NCBI GenBank assembly: GCA_018666775.1
Contig: JABIXC010000017.1
Span: forward strand, 310,001 to 374,000
Reading direction: 5' to 3'
Length of the DNA: 64,000 nt
From: Rhodospirillales bacterium
Lineage (GTDB): Bacteria; Pseudomonadota; Alphaproteobacteria; SMXQ01
Made by a program: the position numbers and the translations under genes. Below, in pieces: positions 8,750 to 16,820 of the stretch. Each line of letters begins with the position of its first letter. The first letter of the stretch is position 1. The notes beneath the pieces were generated by a model. It did no database searches. It was not told the DNA's origin and worked only from the letters and a program-made list of their open reading frames with translations.

Positions 8750-10069
8750 TTATCCATGTCTGCTGGATTGTTCTTTATCTTTGATCCCAATGGGCACGGC
8801 GGCACCGGAAAGTTTGGCACCGGTCCAGATGGTCGACTCAGTCCTGGCTTCCATAAGGTTGGACCCAATCAGGTTGGCCTTCGTAAAATTGGCATCATTC
8901 AGATTGGCATAAGAAAGATCAGCATCGGTAAGGTTGGCTTCACTTAGGTCTGCTGAGGATAAATTTGCTGGCCAGGAACGCCCGGAAAGATTGCCATCAT
9001 TTTGAACCAGTTGCACCGGCACCAGGCTGGCCCCGGTAAGCGTGGCATTGGTCATGATGGCACCGCGTAAATTGATGCCGCTCATCACTGCATCCCGAAG
9101 GTCACATCCCCTGAGATCAGCACCGGAAAGATCGGCCATGGATAGCTGCGCACCATTCAGGTTTGCACCTTGTAAATTAATGCCGCGTAAATTTGCGCCA
9201 TCCAGATTGGCTCCTTTTAAATTGTAACCAGACATTTCGGCATTTTGTAGTTCGCACCGTTTGCCCAACCTGCCGTCACTGTCCATCCAGATGCGGTGAT
9301 CATGCAACGCGTAGGTGATTAATTCTTCATTGTTTACAGGTGCTGGCGGGTCACCGTCATTGCGGAAAAAGATTTGGCCTTCATCCACTTTTACGTTTTG
9401 AACCTCGGCCCCGGTGAAATCAATATTGGACAAATCATGGCCTTCAAGATTGCTGCCGGTCAGGTCTGCATTTTTGAAACTGACCCCCCTAAGATCAGCC
9501 TTTCTGAAATTCGCATTTTTAAGATTGGCATTATCAAATTTAACATTGCCCAACTGGGCATTGGAAAAATCGCAATGATCCATAAATGCGCCACTGCAAT
9601 CGGCATCCATCATGTTTGCAGATTCAAAAACCGCACCAGATGCCTGGGAATCACACAGGGTAACCTTTTGCAGGTCTGCATTGCTCAGGTCTGCGGGCTG
9701 GGATGTAACATCCTGGCCTTCGACATTCATCAGGTAGCCCCGGCGAATATCGGCTTCGCGTAGATTGGCACCTTGTAAATTGGCACCCTTGAAATTTACA
9801 CCCCGAAAATCGGCACGGTGGCATTTGCTGTTGGTTAAATCCGCGCCATGAAAGTCCGCGCCAAACGCATCAACACTGGAAAGATTGGAATTGGAAATGT
9901 CACATCCATTCATCAAGGCACCGGCCAGCTTGGCCGAATGTAGATTAATGGTGTTGAAATCCAGCCCCTCTAAGGATGCTACAGACAAATCCGCGCGCTT
10001 GGCTCCACTCACGCCATTGAGCCATTCTTCATGGGATGCAAGGGTCTCGACAAGTTCTTGGGGTGTCAT
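8750..10069 (-). CDS. Pentapeptide-repeat protein (copy 2, paralogue)
   Basis: A 439-residue paralogue of the adjacent protein, colinear along its length: MTPQELV start, SHEEWLNGVSGAKRADL cap, a first block of A(D/N)LXX repeats, a short linker (DGDPPAPVNNEEL), a second cap HDHRIWMDSDGRLGKRCEL and a second repeat block. The start at 10069 is chosen because it aligns with copy 1 and has GGAG upstream; an in-frame start at 10102 would add 11 unrelated residues. The two genes are 101 bp apart in the same orientation, consistent with tandem duplication and later divergence. Predicted cytoplasmic, function unknown. Confidence 0.85.
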   Translation of the reverse strand: MTPQELVETLASHEEWLNGVSGAKRADLSVASLEGLDFNTINLHSAKLAGALMNGCDISNSNLSSVDAFGADFHGADLTNSKCHRADFRGVNFKGANLQGANLREADIRRGYLMNVEGQDVTSQPADLSNADLQKVTLCDSQASGAVFESANMMDADCSGAFMDHCDFSNAQLGNVKFDNANLKNANFRKADLRGVSFKNADLTGSNLEGHDLSNIDFTGAEVQNVKVDEGQIFFRNDGDPPAPVNNEELITYALHDHRIWMDSDGRLGKRCELQNAEMSGYNLKGANLDGANLRGINLQGANLNGAQLSMADLSGADLRGCDLRDAVMSGINLRGAIMTNATLTGASLVPVQLVQNDGNLSGRSWPANLSSADLSEANLTDADLSYANLNDANFTKANLIGSNLMEARTESTIWTGAKLSGAAVPIGIKDKEQSSRHG

Positions 10070-10191
10070 GTGCGCTCCAATCCAATTCCTGAATAAGGGC
10101 ACCTAGCGTATCAAAGACAACAAAAACCACGAAGCAGTTACGCCTCAATTACATTTCAAATTGTATATAAAAAAACAGGGATTTATCCGGT

Positions 10192-11040
10192 TCACTTTCT
10201 ACCGGTGCCCCCCATGGTCAGCGCCCAAGGCTTGAGCTTCTCCTGATACTGATCGAAGTCATAGAGGGGCTCGTTGAACCCGGCGATAATGTTGATGTAG
10301 CGCCTGATATGGGGGGTCGGCTGGCGTTCGGTTACCCCATGTATCGCCATTGGCGAGTTGACGAACATAGCCAGCGTATTGGCACTATATTCTACAGTGT
10401 TAACCAGATCGGACTGTTCATCATGGATATGCGTGTTGGCTATCCCCTGCCCCGGAACATAGGGATTTTTAAACAGAGGCTCACCCCGCCAGCGGCAAAT
10501 TTCGAGGTCCCCGCCTATGGAATCGTCTTCGGGCGTAGGCAAGTAAAAAAGTCCCACGAACAGCTTGTTCGGATCATCAACATGACGTGCCCGCACGCGC
10601 GACGGTTCCCGGACGGGTGTATTGATGGAGAATTGGATGTCTACCCATAAATCGGCGCCCTTGTCCTCGATGTCTCGGTGCTGAAACGTCAGTTCTTCAA
10701 GGTTTTTCCCCAATCGCTGTTCCATATCCGGATAGCTCTGGCGAATGCCGTCGCCGAGAAGGTCAATGATTTGGCGAAAGAAGTCGTAGGAGTAGTGTAC
10801 ACGCAAGAATTCCTGCCACACGGGATCTATCAGCGTGTTGTCTTCAAAAGCGCGGATTCCCCCCATGTGCAGCAGAATGTTGCTTCTCCCAATTATTTGC
10901 TTGGGATCTTTGTATCCTTTCATGCTGAGGATATCAGAGTATGAAGGAAAACGGGCAGCCAGGGTTTCGTAATAGCTGGGTTCCAGCGCTTCAGTGGTGG
11001 TCAGATAGGGGTATGGTTCGCTTTTTAGTGACGTGGTCAA
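10192..11040 (-). CDS. Putative 2-oxoglutarate/Fe(II)-dependent oxygenase-like protein
   Basis: A 282-residue soluble protein. The C-terminal half has the layout of a double-stranded beta-helix 2OG-Fe(II) oxygenase: H153-V-D155 as the HXD iron motif, FVGLFYLPTPEDDSIGGDLE as the following strands with the GG(D/E)L turn, a distal histidine H234 in SPMAIHGVTER, and an arginine (R246 or R247) that could bind 2-oxoglutarate. The N-terminal half is not recognised. No signal peptide. It sits 122 bp upstream of the pentapeptide-repeat pair in the same orientation. The substrate is unknown, and the family assignment rests on motif spacing only. Confidence 0.6.
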   Translation of the reverse strand: MTTSLKSEPYPYLTTTEALEPSYYETLAARFPSYSDILSMKGYKDPKQIIGRSNILLHMGGIRAFEDNTLIDPVWQEFLRVHYSYDFFRQIIDLLGDGIRQSYPDMEQRLGKNLEELTFQHRDIEDKGADLWVDIQFSINTPVREPSRVRARHVDDPNKLFVGLFYLPTPEDDSIGGDLEICRWRGEPLFKNPYVPGQGIANTHIHDEQSDLVNTVEYSANTLAMFVNSPMAIHGVTERQPTPHIRRYINIIAGFNEPLYDFDQYQEKLKPWALTMGGTGRK

Positions 11041-11215
11041 GCAGGCTTGTCATTTGATTGCTACCGAAGTGGTTTGGTTCTTAGATAAACTTTACCCAAG
11101 CACAAATGAGAAGAACAGTTTTTTTGCCCCCTGATGCCACGAAGAGGCGTGCTTAAAGATGTCTGCAACTCAAGGAATTCAGGGTTACAGGCTGTCTGCG
11201 GTTTTGAAAGAGGTT

Positions 11216-11292
11216 TGGTGCGCCCTGGAGGATTCGAACCTCCGACCCACGGCTTAGAAAGCCGTTGCTCTATCCAGCTGAGCTAAGGGCGC
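11216..11292 (-). tRNA. tRNA-Arg (anticodon TCT)
   Basis: The minus strand folds as a complete cloverleaf of 77 nt. The acceptor stem is GCGCCCT/AGGGCGC, the D arm holds AGCTGGATA, the anticodon stem is ACGGC/GCCGT around loop TTTCTAA, and the T arm is GGAGG/CCTCC around TTCGAAT. The anticodon TCT reads AGA/AGG arginine codons. The 3' CCA is encoded in the DNA. Confidence 0.97.
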
Positions 11293-11328
11293 ATACCATA
11301 ACTGAGGGGTATCGGGGTAAGGGTCGGA

Positions 11329-11625
11329 TTAAATGACCCGGTCAAACCGAAAATTATCAGCGTAGCTTTTAATGCGCGGTCTTCGCTGTTGGGGTTCGAC
11401 CAATTTATAGGCGATATCGTTACGGGTGGCATAGGCCACGGCTTCTTCGCAGGTATCAAATTTCATGCGCAACTGGGCGCGGGCATCATCCGATGACGTC
11501 CACCCCATCAATTGGTCCTGTTCGCGCCGACCAGATGGCGCAAATTCCAACAGCCAATATTTTGTTTTGGCCAAGCCCTGCTGCATCGCAGTACGGCTGG
11601 GTTGATATATACGGGCATCAGGCAT
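11329..11625 (-). CDS. Complex I accessory subunit (NDUFS4-like, ETC complex I subunit)
   Basis: A 98-residue homologue of the mitochondrial NDUFS4 (18 kDa/AQDQ) subunit of NADH:ubiquinone oxidoreductase, an accessory subunit found in alphaproteobacteria. Diagnostic segments are ARIYQPSRTAMQQG.AKTKYW at the N terminus, MGWTSSDDARAQLRMKF in the centre, and the C-terminal KSYADNFRFDR. The ATG at 11625 matches the usual family start; upstream TTG and ATG codons at 11637 and 11631 would add two to four residues. It probably sits at the peripheral arm of complex I. It stands alone beside a tRNA gene, away from a nuo operon, as is common. Confidence 0.88.
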   Translation of the reverse strand: MPDARIYQPSRTAMQQGLAKTKYWLLEFAPSGRREQDQLMGWTSSDDARAQLRMKFDTCEEAVAYATRNDIAYKLVEPQQRRPRIKSYADNFRFDRVI

Positions 11626-11797
11626 TGTCATATCCAATAGAAAACAGGGTGATTCTTCGAGATATAGGTAAAGGGCGGATGATATTCCGTCAAGTCAGGG
11701 AATTTAAAAGGGCTACCAAATATAGATTTTCAGGCTACCATGGCACACGTTACCGAAACCCTTCCTATATGGCCGTGTTCAGGGCTTGAGATCACCA

Positions 11798-12907
11798 ATG
11801 GAATTAGATGAAGACCAATCGTTTAAAAACCGGTTGAGCCATTACCAGTCGCTGGACAGTATGGAGGGCGTTGAAGCCACCCCTGAAGCGGGGCCAACGA
11901 ATTGGTTTATGAAAACCCGCGTTGGTGGGCTTGTTTATTCCACCTACCCAGGTGTCCTTGCTGCGGGCACCATTGCCATTGCGGCCTCTTGGCTATCTAC
12001 TAATTATAATGCCCCGGTCATGCTATTTGCGCTTTTGCTTGGCATTGCTCTTGCCTTTTTGTCTGAAAATGAACGCTGTCGTCCGGGGATTAATTTTTCC
12101 TCACGAACGGTATTGCGCATCGGCGTTGCTTTGCTGGGGTTGCGCATATCCGGGGCGCAAATTGTTGATCTTGGGTTTATGCCGGTTGCAACCGTGGTCA
12201 TTGGCGTGATGACAACAATGGGTTTGGGCTTTCTGATTTCCAAAAAAATGAAGCTGGGGACTGAATTTGGCCTGTTAACCGGCGGTGCCGTGGCCATCTG
12301 CGGGGCCTCTGCTGCACTGGCGATTTCTTCTACCTTGCCCAAATACATCAAGAAAGAACGCGACACTGTTTTGACGGTGATTGGGGTGACATCGCTATCG
12401 ACCATTGCCATGGTTCTCTACCCGTCTCTCGCGGCATGGCTGGAGCTCACCCATACAGAAGCCGGCGTGTTTATTGGTGGCACCATCCATGATGTGGCCC
12501 AGGTGGTAGGGGCAGGCTATATCATCTCGAATGAAACGGGAGAGGTATCGACCTACGTTAAATTGCTCAGGGTCGGGTTATTGGTCCCCGTTGTGGTGCT
12601 TTTGTCGTTTGTTTATATGAAACGCCGCCAAGGCGAAGAAACGAAACGGACCACCATTTTGCCGTTCTTTCTCATCGCCTTTTGTGTGCTGGTGGCCTTG
12701 AACAGCTTTGTGGTTATTCCGGAATCCATCAAACAGGCCGCCACGACAACCTCAAGCTGGTGTCTGGTGACCGCCATATCTGCGTTGGGGATGAAAACAT
12801 CCTTCCGCGAACTGGCCAGTGTGGGGTGGAAACCTGTGGCGATGATGATCTCAGAAACGCTCTGGATTGCCGCCCTGGTGCTCGGCATCATCATCTTTAT
12901 CAAGTAA
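11798..12907 (+). CDS. YeiH/UPF0324 family permease (putative sulfate exporter family)
   Basis: A 369-residue integral membrane protein with about ten hydrophobic segments. Family hallmarks are LGIALAFL.ENERCRPGINFSS, RIGVALLGLRISGAQI, GAVAICGASAALA and GGTIHDVAQVVGAGY. Members are annotated as putative sulfate exporters, but substrate evidence is sparse and some are linked to taurine or cysteate catabolism. The ATG at 11798 is chosen over an upstream TTG at 11786. No LysR-type regulator or sulfonate gene is adjacent. Confidence 0.85.
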   Translation: MELDEDQSFKNRLSHYQSLDSMEGVEATPEAGPTNWFMKTRVGGLVYSTYPGVLAAGTIAIAASWLSTNYNAPVMLFALLLGIALAFLSENERCRPGINFSSRTVLRIGVALLGLRISGAQIVDLGFMPVATVVIGVMTTMGLGFLISKKMKLGTEFGLLTGGAVAICGASAALAISSTLPKYIKKERDTVLTVIGVTSLSTIAMVLYPSLAAWLELTHTEAGVFIGGTIHDVAQVVGAGYIISNETGEVSTYVKLLRVGLLVPVVVLLSFVYMKRRQGEETKRTTILPFFLIAFCVLVALNSFVVIPESIKQAATTTSSWCLVTAISALGMKTSFRELASVGWKPVAMMISETLWIAALVLGIIIFIK

Positions 12908-12910
12908 ACT

Positions 12911-12987
12911 TGGTCGGGGAGAGAGGATTCGAACCTCCGACCCCCTGCTCCCAAAGCAGGTGCGCTACCAGGCTGCGCTACTCCCCG
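12911..12987 (-). tRNA. tRNA-Pro (anticodon TGG)
   Basis: The minus strand gives a 77-nt cloverleaf. The acceptor stem is CGGGGAG paired with CTCCCCG, the anticodon stem is CCTGC/GCAGG around TTTGGGA, and the T loop is TTCGAAT. The anticodon TGG reads CCA/CCG proline codons. CCA is encoded at the 3' end. It lies 3 bp downstream of the convergent permease gene. Confidence 0.97.
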
Positions 12988-13128
12988 AATGCGCGCAATC
13001 TAGGCATGAAGCACCGCCCCTGCAAGGCGGAAACGACCCTATTATAATTAAATTATATTTAATTCATAAATATCAATTGGATATGATGGGTTCTTAAGTT
13101 ATTAAATACCCCAAAAAAGGGCGTTTTG

Positions 13129-13143
13129 TTAAACTATTTTTAA
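13129..13143. promoter_or_regulatory. CtrA-like box TTAA-N7-TTAA
   Basis: TTAA at 13129-13132 and TTAA at 13140-13143 are separated by exactly seven bases and followed by G, matching the alphaproteobacterial CtrA consensus. It is about 87 bp upstream of the small exported protein gene. The surrounding 100 bp is AT-rich, so a chance match is quite possible. Confidence 0.3.
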
Positions 13144-13229
13144 GCCCGATCCCCGAAAATATGTAGATACGGTGGCCTTTGCATGTTCATGAACAGGAAG
13201 TTCTGAAAGCAAGGCCGGGAGGTCGTATC

Positions 13230-13553
13230 ATGTTGAACAGAATGAACACCAAAATTTTGATGGCCATTATCATCGGCGGGCTATTTTTGCTGCCCACGAT
13301 GGAACCAAAAGCGGCCAATTCAGCATGTGACGCCCGAAACAAGGTTCTCAGCCAGTTATCCCATAAATTCAAAGAATCCCCCGTGGCCATGGGCCTTGCC
13401 AGCAATGGCGGGGTTATGGAACTGCTCCGTTCCCATGAGGGATCGACCTGGACGATGATCCTGACCATGCCCAACGGCACGGCGTGCTTGATTGCCGGCG
13501 GTGAAAACTGGGAACAGCTTATGCCCCGGTTGGCCAAAGGCCCAAGCATCTAG
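13230..13553 (+). CDS. Small exported protein of unknown function
   Basis: A 107-residue protein not recognised as a named family. GGGAGG lies 7 bp before the ATG at 13230 and fixes the start over the in-frame ATG at 13179. The N terminus (MNTKILMAIIIGGLFLLP, ending in EPKAANSA) looks like a Sec signal peptide with cleavage near residue 30. The mature part has two cysteines (SACDARNK and NGTACLIAGG) that could form a disulfide, and a conserved-looking C-terminal NGTACLIAGGENWE segment. It probably resides in the periplasm. It is followed by a hairpin shared with the convergent TctC-like gene. Confidence 0.7.
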   Translation: MLNRMNTKILMAIIIGGLFLLPTMEPKAANSACDARNKVLSQLSHKFKESPVAMGLASNGGVMELLRSHEGSTWTMILTMPNGTACLIAGGENWEQLMPRLAKGPSI

Positions 13554-13565
13554 GATAAAGACCAA

Positions 13566-13595
13566 GAAAAAGGCAGGGATATCGCTATCCCTGCC
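13566..13595 (-). terminator. Intrinsic terminator of the TctC-like gene
   Basis: A perfect 10-bp stem (13572-13581 with 13586-13595, loop TCGC) is followed on the minus strand by TTTTT, 22 bp past the stop of the TctC-like gene. On the plus strand no T-run follows, so termination of the small exported protein gene would be weaker. Confidence 0.85.
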
Positions 13596-13617
13596 CCATA
13601 TTCTATGTGTTGGAACG

Positions 13618-14916
13618 CTATTTACACGCCACAGATTGCGCCTCAGTACCAGCCTTGAGATAGGTAAAGGTACACGTCATGCCGGGTTTGATAGCTTTGC
13701 GTTTGGCTTTTTTGCCATTGAGCGTGACCTTTGTACGGGACCCAGAAACCTTGGCCTTCACTTCTTTGCCCTTGTACATAATGTAAATCCGGCGGCCACC
13801 GCGTTTGGTCTTGGTCACCTTTCCGGTGTGCTTGGCAAGTTTGATGGTCACTTTGACCTTTTTGCCCTTGTAGCGAATGAACCCCTTAAGCTTGTTGATG
13901 ATGTGTCTGGGGGCGGCGGCAACCGTTTTGATCATGTCCTGAATTTCTTCGCCCGTGACCACAACAATGTCGCGGTTTTGTTTTTTGGCACTGGCAAGGA
14001 ATGACGTGTCCTTGACCATGGCATTAAACGCGGTACGCACGAGCTTAACCCGCTTTGCTGGTACGCCCGGGCCCATGACATAGGGCCTGCCCATGACCTT
14101 TTGGGTCAACATCAACCGCCAATAGGTTTTGGCTTCTTCGACCGTGACACCGGGCACCACATGTTTGGCATCAAGATAGTCAAAAATCATCGGAACATTG
14201 GGGATTTTTGGATGTTTTTTCAGGGATAATTGAACCAGGAAATTATACTTCTGCTTCCAGTCAGGATGGCCCTGAATGGCAGACGAAAACGAATGGGATT
14301 CGCCAGAAACCTCACCCCGTTCAATGGCCAAATCAATGGCTGTTGAAGATGGGTAGCCTGAAATGATTTTGAATTTGGTGCCAATGGTGTTGTTCATCAG
14401 GGCCGGATAAACCTCTGAATCATTGGGACCGGATGATCCCATGATTACCGACGTTTTAAAGGCATCTTCCATGGTTTTGACAGGGCTGGAGTGCCATGTT
14501 TTGACAATCCCCGCTTCATTATTAAGGCTGCCAATCCACTGGAACTTGATGGGATCAAATTTTGGTCCCTTGTTACCAAGAATTTGCTCAAACGGCGCGC
14601 CGCGTTGTGGGGCGCCTAGAACCGTGCCGTCTTGTGGGGCGACATTGTAAACATAATTGGCCGAAATGATGGAACCAGCCCCCGGCATATTGCGAACAAT
14701 AAATTTGGGGTTTCCGGGCAAATGATCGCCCATGTGCTTTGCAACCAACCGGGCATAGGTATCAAACCCCCCACCCGGTGATGACCCCACAACCACGCTG
14801 ATGCGTTTACCCTTATAAAAATCAGCAGCACTTGCGCCAGAAACTGGCACCGCGCTGATTGCCAGGCCGATTGCTAAACCAGATAAAAGTGTTGTTGTTT
14901 TTCCTATTGATGACAT
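13618..14916 (-). CDS. TctC-like (tripartite tricarboxylate family) solute-binding protein with extra C-terminal domain
   Basis: A 432-residue exported protein. After the signal peptide (ending SGASAA) comes DFYKGKRISVVVGSSPGGGF, the start of the two-lobed TctC fold, with NMPGAGSIISAN and PQDGTVLGAPQRG as further signatures. The binding-protein body ends near residue 330, and about 90 more residues are rich in Lys/Arg. The final 65 contain TKRGGRRIYI, VSGSRTKVTLNGKKAKRK and two cysteines, ending in CK. The same terminal block occurs on the proteins at 53774 and 55123. The ATG at 14916 has a G-rich ribosome-binding site; an upstream TTG in frame is unlikely. No TctA/TctB membrane subunits are nearby. 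Ligand unknown, probably a carboxylate. Confidence 0.82.
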   Translation of the reverse strand: MSSIGKTTTLLSGLAIGLAISAVPVSGASAADFYKGKRISVVVGSSPGGGFDTYARLVAKHMGDHLPGNPKFIVRNMPGAGSIISANYVYNVAPQDGTVLGAPQRGAPFEQILGNKGPKFDPIKFQWIGSLNNEAGIVKTWHSSPVKTMEDAFKTSVIMGSSGPNDSEVYPALMNNTIGTKFKIISGYPSSTAIDLAIERGEVSGESHSFSSAIQGHPDWKQKYNFLVQLSLKKHPKIPNVPMIFDYLDAKHVVPGVTVEEAKTYWRLMLTQKVMGRPYVMGPGVPAKRVKLVRTAFNAMVKDTSFLASAKKQNRDIVVVTGEEIQDMIKTVAAAPRHIINKLKGFIRYKGKKVKVTIKLAKHTGKVTKTKRGGRRIYIMYKGKEVKAKVSGSRTKVTLNGKKAKRKAIKPGMTCTFTYLKAGTEAQSVACK

Positions 14917-15105
14917 TGCCCTACCCCCTTTTTTTAATTTTTTTAAAAAGCGTTCCAGCAATTCAAGAACGTATCCATTAGGGTTAATTCTGGGTTTGTT
15001 TTATTTAAAATGCAACAAGATTGCATGTTTGGGTGGTTATGGACGGGTGTAAATTCAAACCAACACGTATAAGAACCCATCGCAGATATTATTTGGATTG
15101 ATAAA

Positions 15106-16314
15106 GTGAACACAAAATCGAATACAGACTTTGATGCAATTATTATTGGCGCCGGGGCGGCCGGGCTATTTTGTGCCATGACGGCAGGTGCCAGGGGCTT
15201 GCGGGTTTTGGTTCTGGATCATGCAGACACACCGGGTAAAAAAATTCTAATATCGGGTGGCGGGCGATGTAATTTTACCAATCTTGAGAGTACCCCGGAC
15301 CGGTTTCTTTCAAAAAACCCGCACTTTTGCAAATCTGCATTGGCCCAATACACCCAATATGATTTCATAGACTTGGTTCAAAAACACAAAATTGCATACC
15401 ATGAGAAGACACTGGGCCAATTGTTTTGCGATGGATCTGCAAAATTGATCCTTCAAATGCTTTTGGGTGAATGCAAGGCGGCCTCCGTTGATCTTCGTTT
15501 GAACCATGTCATCACCGACATCACAAAGTCTGATCGCTTTCAAATTACCACCAATTACGGCACCTTTTCGGCCCGATCCTGCGTGCTGGCAACCGGTGGG
15601 TTATCCATTCCTAAAATGGGCGCGACCGGTTTCACCCATAAAATCGCAAAGCAGTTTAAACTATCCCAGACCCAGACCTATCCCGGACTGGTGCCACTGA
15701 CATTCAGCGATCAAGACCTTCAACTGATGACGCCGCTTAGCGGGATCGCTTTGAATGTGATCGCACGCGTTGGGGAAACTGCATTTCAGGAAAACATGCT
15801 GTTCACCCATCGTGGGTTATCTGGCCCGGCAATCCTTCAGGCATCAAACTATTGGCGAATAGGTGACCCATTACACATCGATCTGTTGCCTGGAATTGAT
15901 GCATCAACGTTTTTGCTGGCGCAGAAAAAATCAAACCCGAAATCAGAGCCAAAGACTGTTTTAACGGCCCATCTTCCAACCCGGCTCGCCCATGCCATAT
16001 CCATGGCACACCTTCCTGAATATGAAACACCCAGAATGATTGGCGAGATTGCAGACCGGGACCTGAACCATCTTGGCCTAACCATCAACCAATGGCTTTT
16101 GGAACCCTCCGGGTCAGAAGGCTACGCCAAGGCAGAAGTCACGGTCGGCGGCATTGATACGGCTGCGCTCTCATCAAAAACCATGGAAGCCAATGCGGTG
16201 CCCGGGCTTTACATTATTGGTGAAGCGGTCGATGTGACAGGGTGGCTTGGGGGATATAATTTTCAATGGGCATGGTCTAGCGGCTGGGTGGCCGGTCAGG
16301 CATTGGCAAATTAA
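15106..16314 (+). CDS. HI0933/BaiN-family FAD-dependent oxidoreductase
   Basis: A 402-residue flavoprotein of the HI0933 (YhiN/BaiN) family. It has an N-terminal dinucleotide-binding fold with IIGAGAAGLFCAMTAG (~12-27), the family tag GKKILISGGGRCNFTN (~45-60), ATGGLSIPKMGATG in the middle and a C-terminal GEAVDVTGWLGGYNFQWAWSSG that closes the FAD site. The start is GTG. Members are flavoproteins of mostly unknown substrate. Soluble, monocistronic, and converging on the small membrane protein gene 4 bp downstream. Confidence 0.88.
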   Translation: MNTKSNTDFDAIIIGAGAAGLFCAMTAGARGLRVLVLDHADTPGKKILISGGGRCNFTNLESTPDRFLSKNPHFCKSALAQYTQYDFIDLVQKHKIAYHEKTLGQLFCDGSAKLILQMLLGECKAASVDLRLNHVITDITKSDRFQITTNYGTFSARSCVLATGGLSIPKMGATGFTHKIAKQFKLSQTQTYPGLVPLTFSDQDLQLMTPLSGIALNVIARVGETAFQENMLFTHRGLSGPAILQASNYWRIGDPLHIDLLPGIDASTFLLAQKKSNPKSEPKTVLTAHLPTRLAHAISMAHLPEYETPRMIGEIADRDLNHLGLTINQWLLEPSGSEGYAKAEVTVGGIDTAALSSKTMEANAVPGLYIIGEAVDVTGWLGGYNFQWAWSSGWVAGQALAN

Positions 16315-16318
16315 CGTG

Positions 16319-16789
16319 CTACCCGCCATGCCCGCCAATGGTCGCACCCAGAACTGTGCCTAAGCTGATGATCAGCAAAACCCAATGCAGACGCTGGATC
16401 ATGCGAAAGGTTTCAATGGGATGGCTTTGGGCACGGGCCATGAAGAACCGGTGCAAAAACAGCGGCTCGGCAATAAACAACATGAATGAGAAAACCAGCC
16501 ATACAAACACCATGGCATGCATCCACCAATAATCGAGCGTCGAAAACCTTGATGCCAAATCCATGGTGTGGACCATGTAAAACCCGGTCAGGCCGACCAG
16601 CAAAGTCGTCCCCCGGGCTTGCCACGCGAACCGGCCCTCTATGATTTCAAATAAATCCACCGGGTTCCCGGTTTCGATGTTGCGCCGGATAGATGGCAAT
16701 AAAACAGTGGTCACAAAACCGACCCCGCCAATCCACAACACAACACCAAGCACATGGAGTGCACGGGCGATAATGACATCATCGGGCAT
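16319..16789 (-). CDS. Small integral membrane protein, CopD-like
   Basis: A 156-residue protein with four predicted membrane helices. Histidines lie in or next to the helices (ARALHVLGVVLWIGGVGF near the N terminus, MVHTM, WWMHAMVF, RLHWVLLI), as in CopD-like or haem-binding membrane proteins. A tail ATIGGHGG ends the protein. The exact family is not certain, and copper or haem binding is inference from the histidine pattern. It lies downstream of the sensor kinase gene in the same orientation, 31 bp away, but no functional link is shown. Confidence 0.6.
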   Translation of the reverse strand: MPDDVIIARALHVLGVVLWIGGVGFVTTVLLPSIRRNIETGNPVDLFEIIEGRFAWQARGTTLLVGLTGFYMVHTMDLASRFSTLDYWWMHAMVFVWLVFSFMLFIAEPLFLHRFFMARAQSHPIETFRMIQRLHWVLLIISLGTVLGATIGGHGG

Positions 16790-16820
16790 GAACTGATTCC
16801 TGCTTCATTTAATTGCGCAA

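Noticed and set aside
8756-10106. Open frames on the + strand opposite the second pentapeptide gene
   Set aside because: The same repeat-derived shadow effect; both real genes are on the - strand with good starts and matching architecture.
10309-10944. Two open frames on + opposite the 2OG oxygenase-like gene
   Set aside because: Antisense shadows without recognisable domains or ribosome-binding sites.
12867-13097. Short open frames across the tRNA-Pro gene
   Set aside because: They read through the antisense of a tRNA and lack any support.
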